This document shows, in pieces, positions 13,729 to 16,376 of a DNA stretch of 16,376 bases. The DNA comes from Dehalococcoidia bacterium. Its GTDB lineage: Bacteria > Chloroflexota > Dehalococcoidia > JACVQG01 > JAHKAY01. The notes below the pieces were generated by a model, which was not told where the DNA came from, did no database searches, and saw only the letters and a list, made by a program, of their open reading frames with translations. Within the stretch, counting starts at the first letter, position 1, and each line of letters starts with the position of its first letter. The DNA is taken from positions 1 to 16,376 of the forward strand of contig JASLXN010000017.1 in assembly GCA_030740315.1 (NCBI GenBank), in the 5' to 3' direction. The translations under genes and the position numbers were made by a program.

Positions 13729-14646
13729 CTACTGAGCCTGAGCCTCAATCCCGAACAGAGGAAGAAGATCGGGATGAGGGTTAGGAATCACGGTGCTTTG
13801 TGACTCTCCCTTTTGGGAGGCCGCGGCTTGTCCGGACTCAATTGCGGTCTGCACCGAACCCAACTCGCCTGTGACGAAGGTGACCAGCCAGGCCAAGCCG
13901 GCTCGGATGAACTTGACGGGCTTCACCCGGGAGGCCTTGAACATGGCATCAGAGCCTTCGCTGGATGCGGCCAGCCCTTTGGTCTCCAGGATACCCAGGG
14001 AAGGTATGTAGTCTCCGCTTCCTTCAGAACTGCCAGGCTCGGCACCGATGATGCCGAACAGCAGGGGGAATGGGTTGGCCAGCAGGCTGCCATATACCTC
14101 GCCGCTGGTGCGCTGGGCGGTCTGCACCCCCACATCCAAGGCGGTGCGGGCGTCGCCAATCTCTCCCGATAGGCACAGGGTGTGGTTGCGTAGCCCAATC
14201 CAGCGGTAGTTAAATAGTTGTACATTGGCTGCCTTGAGCATGGCATCAGCGGATTCCACCAGGGGCAGCACGCCGTCTGACTGGAGGGAGCCCAGGGCCA
14301 TCATGGGCCTTGACCCGCCCCATGCCGCATCGGCCTGGGCCTCAGCCGTCTGCCCTCCGGACCCTTTGGCCTGGGATGTGCCCAAGATGTTGGACACCTG
14401 CCCTATTTGGGGATTGGCCAGTACCATGGACATGGCCCGGCTGGAGCGGGAAGCGGCATTAGTCCCGGCTTCCACTGCGGTACGCACCGCTCCCACATCA
14501 CCCTGGACATACAGGCACAACAGCCCGATTCCGGCGCTGTCCGTCCTTACGGGAACCACATCTGCGGCTTTCAGTGCGGCATCGGCGGCCTCCAGAAACG
14601 GGGGAAACCCGTAGACCTCCAAAGCGCCTAACGCTTCCCTTGGCAT
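13729..14646 (-). CDS. Three-domain BMC shell protein
   Basis: Three consecutive BMC domains lie in one 305-residue chain: about residues 5-80 (ALGALEVYGFPPFLEAADAA..., ending LANP), 116-193 (ALGSLQSDGVLPLVESADAM..., ending LANP) and 216-296 (SLGILETKGLAASSEGSDAM..., ending VIPNPHP). Each shows the helix with K-A-[AS] and the G-[DE]-[IVL]-G-x-[AV] turn. Known shell proteins have one or two domains, so a chain of three is unusual; two chains would make a pseudohexamer. Pore loops differ (SAGIG, IGLRN, RAGLA). A Ser/Gly/Ala linker of about 35 residues joins domains 1 and 2. GGAGG precedes ATG 14646. Frames are intact, and its domains are clearly diverged, so it is not an assembly duplicate. Confidence 0.95.
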   Translation of the reverse strand: MPREALGALEVYGFPPFLEAADAALKAADVVPVRTDSAGIGLLCLYVQGDVGAVRTAVEAGTNAASRSSRAMSMVLANPQIGQVSNILGTSQAKGSGGQTAEAQADAAWGGSRPMMALGSLQSDGVLPLVESADAMLKAANVQLFNYRWIGLRNHTLCLSGEIGDARTALDVGVQTAQRTSGEVYGSLLANPFPLLFGIIGAEPGSSEGSGDYIPSLGILETKGLAASSEGSDAMFKASRVKPVKFIRAGLAWLVTFVTGELGSVQTAIESGQAAASQKGESQSTVIPNPHPDLLPLFGIEAQAQ

Positions 14647-14800
14647 CTGCCCTCCTTATTATCTGATTTATAGCGCAGCAGCCGGTTGCTGCTGTTGCCC
14701 GGCTGCATCATAGCACACCTTGAACTGTTGAACCCGCTTTGGCCACTGCTAGGATGCTCCTGAATATGTGCCTTTGCCAACTGCCTCTTTTCAGACTCAG
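14647..14800 (-). promoter_or_regulatory. Only sizeable gap inside the BMC operon, with a hairpin
   Basis: These 154 bases separate the pentamer gene from the three-domain shell gene, whereas the other operon gaps visible here are 53 bases or less. It holds a perfect 8-base inverted repeat (14678-14685 / 14699-14706) about 30 bases before the next start codon, and an AATAAGGAGGG ribosome-binding site. An internal promoter is possible (TATGAT lies just upstream of the hairpin on the minus strand) but no clear -35 box is seen. No U-tract follows the stem, so a strong terminator is unlikely. Confidence 0.45.
14678..14706 (-). repeat. 8-base perfect inverted repeat (hairpin in leader of three-domain shell gene)
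   Basis: Arms GCAGCCGG (14678-14685) and CCGGCTGC (14699-14706) enclose a 13-base loop. The GC-rich stem would form in the transcript shortly before the shell gene and could act as a processing or stabilising element setting different shell-protein levels. This role is inferred from position only. Confidence 0.75.
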
Positions 14801-15085
14801 TCACGGCGATTTGCGCAGGCTCACCGAATCTACAATACCCACAATGGCAGCATCTACGGCGGTACCCATCCTTTTATAAGACTCCAAAGCCCTCGTGGCA
14901 GCGCCGCCGGTCATGTATATCACCCGCTGTCCCTCCCCGACGCCGATGGGGTCCACCGCTACTAGGGTGCCCCCCTGACGGGTTCCCTCAGGGCTCAACT
15001 GGTGGACGATGACTAGAGTGAGGCCCCGCAGGGTTTCCATCTTCTGCGTGGAGGACACCCGGCCGATTATCTCTCCCAGTTGCAT
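14801..15085 (-). CDS. Pentameric vertex protein (BMC-P, EutN/CcmL family)
   Basis: This 94-residue protein has the EutN/CcmL pattern: a beta-barrel start MQLGEIIGRVSSTQKMETLRG, LVIVHQLSPEG, LVAVDPIGVGEGQRVIYMTGG and AVDAAIVGIVDSV at the end. Such proteins form pentamers that cap the vertices of the shell, so the compartment can close. A longer reading to 15229 would add 48 residues of arginine-rich, non-family sequence; ATG 15085 fits the family and overlaps the upstream stop by one base (TGATG), a usual coupling arrangement. Confidence 0.96.
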   Translation of the reverse strand: MQLGEIIGRVSSTQKMETLRGLTLVIVHQLSPEGTRQGGTLVAVDPIGVGEGQRVIYMTGGAATRALESYKRMGTAVDAAIVGIVDSVSLRKSP

Positions 15086-15435
15086 CAGTTCCCCCCCGCT
15101 GTCGCGGCGCTGCGCCTCCGGTCGGCACCTAGCCACTGGCCACCTAACTGCTGCTCCACGGCGCTCATGGCCGTATCCACCGCTTCCGAGGTGCCGAAGA
15201 CCCCCAGCAGCGAGAAATGCTGAGGACACAGCCCCAGTACCTCGGCCACTTGGACGGGTGCTGCCTTGCCGACTACATCGGACGCTGCCAGCATCTCTAT
15301 TACATATCCTTGTATGAGCCCGATGGTATCAAACTGGAAACCGTCAAATTTCTCTTTGGTGCCCCGCCACAGGCGGGTCTTGAGAAGCTCAGCCGTGTCA
15401 TCGGTCGGCTGGCGGATTAGTCTAAGTTGAATCAA
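15085..15435 (-). CDS. Divergent BMC-domain-like protein with N-terminal extension
   Basis: This 116-residue protein has a BMC-like core at about residues 37-97: IGLIQGYVIEMLAASDVVGKAAPV fits the first strand and helix, LCPQHFSLLGVFGTSEAVDTAMSAVE the pore strand, turn and second helix. The usual pore glycines (GG) are replaced by CPQH, and about 35 residues precede the core. It may be an unusual facet protein or an assembly factor derived from one. The start is TTG at 15435: AGGAG lies 9 bases before it inside the Arg-rich last codons of the upstream gene, and the TTGA overlap joins start and stop. I am fairly sure it is translated, less sure it forms hexamers. Confidence 0.75.
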   Translation of the reverse strand: MIQLRLIRQPTDDTAELLKTRLWRGTKEKFDGFQFDTIGLIQGYVIEMLAASDVVGKAAPVQVAEVLGLCPQHFSLLGVFGTSEAVDTAMSAVEQQLGGQWLGADRRRSAATAGGN

Positions 15436-16376
15436 CGCCGTTTTCTCCTGGTCTGTTTCCTGGTTACCCGTGCCGGGACCTCGCGGGGTGATTCGGGTAA
15501 GCTCATCTCCTGTGCTTCGGACAGACTGGACCCGGTGTCCCGGTGCTGGGCCAATACCACCTCCATGTTGTCGGCGGTGCGGGGAATGAGGCCCGACGCC
15601 ACTAAATCTCCCACCCGCTGGGCAGCCCGCTTGCCGGACTCAATGGCGTGTTCCACCGAGGCCAGGTCGCCACTGACGATGGCCATAAACTGCTCCTCGG
15701 ACCTGTCGTAGCCCTCAAGTTCCACATGCGCTGCCTTGGATACGGCATCCATGGCTGCAATAACGGGGACAAAACCCCTGGTCTCTATTAGTCCTATGGC
15801 CCGTTCCCGGTCCTGCCCCACCACCGGCAGTCTGAAGGAAAAGGGCGCCTCCTGGATACCGTTGGCGGTTAGGAAGCGGGCGAAAGCCGGGTGCGGATTG
15901 GGAATGACGGTGGTCCTGGCTTCACCGGACTGGGAAGCCATGGCCAGTCCCGCATCAACAGCCTCCCTGACGGCGCCTATCTCGCCCATCACCCATGCAG
16001 ATGTTAGGCAGCCTCCTATGTGTTCGCTGCGCACCAGTTCCACCTGTGCGGTCTTGAGCATGGCATCCAGCCCTTTGACCAGGCCTACAAAGACGGTAGT
16101 TTCCAGTACTCCCAGGCTGTAGCCTATCCTGGCCGGTATCTGCGGCTTGGTGGTCAGGCCCGCCACCAGCATCTGGTTGAGTTGGGCCGTGGGGTTGGCC
16201 AGAACCAGTGTGGAAGCCGGGCCGTGCTGCTGGGCCACCGACGTGCCCACCTCCACGCCCATCTGCACCGAGGACAACTCCCCCTGCACCCCTACCGCCA
16301 TACGGCCCCCACCCGCTTTCATGTAGAGAAAGAACTCCACCTCAGCGGATTTGAAGACAGCGTCCACTATCTCCAC
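15432..16376 (-). CDS. Three-domain BMC shell protein, N-terminus beyond window (partial)
   Basis: The 314 codons seen here run off the window edge; the first codon at the edge is an internal valine, because the first BMC domain is entered in the middle of its first helix (EIVDAVFKSAEVEFF). Three domains are visible: 1 to about residue 62 (pore MKAGGGR, end LANP), about 86-163 (SLGVLETTVFVGLVKGLDAM..., pore HIGGC, end VIPNPHP) and about 192-268 (AIGLIETRGFVPVIAAMDAV..., pore RSEEQ, end LIPRT). A tail of about 45 residues ends in a strongly basic VTRKQTRRKRR, which may bind nucleic acid or an acidic partner. It is a second, clearly different three-domain shell protein. Confidence 0.93.
   Translation of the reverse strand: MEIVDAVFKSAEVEFFLYMKAGGGRMAVGVQGELSSVQMGVEVGTSVAQQHGPASTLVLANPTAQLNQMLVAGLTTKPQIPARIGYSLGVLETTVFVGLVKGLDAMLKTAQVELVRSEHIGGCLTSAWVMGEIGAVREAVDAGLAMASQSGEARTTVIPNPHPAFARFLTANGIQEAPFSFRLPVVGQDRERAIGLIETRGFVPVIAAMDAVSKAAHVELEGYDRSEEQFMAIVSGDLASVEHAIESGKRAAQRVGDLVASGLIPRTADNMEVVLAQHRDTGSSLSEAQEMSLPESPREVPARVTRKQTRRKRR

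Noticed and set aside
15086..15229. N-terminal extension of the pentamer protein reading
   Set aside because: The added 48 residues are out-of-frame sequence of the upstream BMC-like gene; the EutN/CcmL start MQLGEIIG fits ATG 15085.
1..16376. CRISPR array, transposase or integrase genes marking a mobile island
   Set aside because: No regularly spaced repeats and no transposase or recombinase motifs were seen; the direct repeat at 7640/7725 is coding and occurs only twice.

Overview
The window is bacterial, GC-rich and densely packed. Only housekeeping and accessory genes are visible, so the organism can be placed only loosely: an anaerobe, because it carries a tungsten/molybdenum aldehyde:ferredoxin oxidoreductase with ferredoxin partners. 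A Chloroflexota-type (Dehalococcoidia-like) bacterium would fit, but that is an impression from the gene content, not proven.

Left part, plus strand, 1-3405: ordinary chromosome. It holds the C-terminal end of the ribosome-associated GTPase TypA/BipA, then about 650 bases without a recognisable gene but with a nested inverted repeat. A compact row of trpS, an inositol-monophosphatase-family gene and rsmI follows. At 3500-5068, still on the plus strand, lies an AMP-forming acyl-CoA ligase. Its end overlaps tail to tail with the last gene of the minus-strand operon.

Right part, minus strand, 16376 down to 5061: one long, tightly spaced operon, which enters the window already in progress and encodes a bacterial microcompartment (BMC). 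In transcription order it has: a partial shell protein with three BMC domains; a divergent BMC-like protein; a pentameric vertex protein (EutN/CcmL family); a 154-base gap with a hairpin; a second three-domain BMC protein; a two-domain BMC protein; a one-domain BMC protein; a six-cluster iron-sulfur protein with a long proline-rich centre; an AOR-family tungsten/molybdenum oxidoreductase; three tandem MoaD-like ubiquitin-fold proteins; a MenB/BadI-like crotonase; and two family III CoA-transferases.

The exciting part is this compartment. The aldehyde-dehydrogenase / phosphotransacylase / alcohol-dehydrogenase core of known metabolosomes is not visible here. The cargo appears to be a crotonase and a CoA-transferase that share one eight-residue tag (WRSITPGA), placed at the C-terminus of one and the N-terminus of the other behind proline-rich linkers and encoded by an identical 26-base stretch in both genes. 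Two shell proteins have three fused BMC domains instead of one or two. A plausible model (inference) is a metabolosome that moves aldehyde electrons to ferredoxin through AOR and recycles CoA by a CoA-transferase, so that neither NAD recycling nor a phosphotransacylase is needed in the lumen. The substrate is unknown. The likeness of the crotonase to ring-cleaving BadI/MenB enzymes, and of the CoA-transferase pair to two-subunit enzymes such as BbsEF, hints at an aromatic, alicyclic or branched acid.
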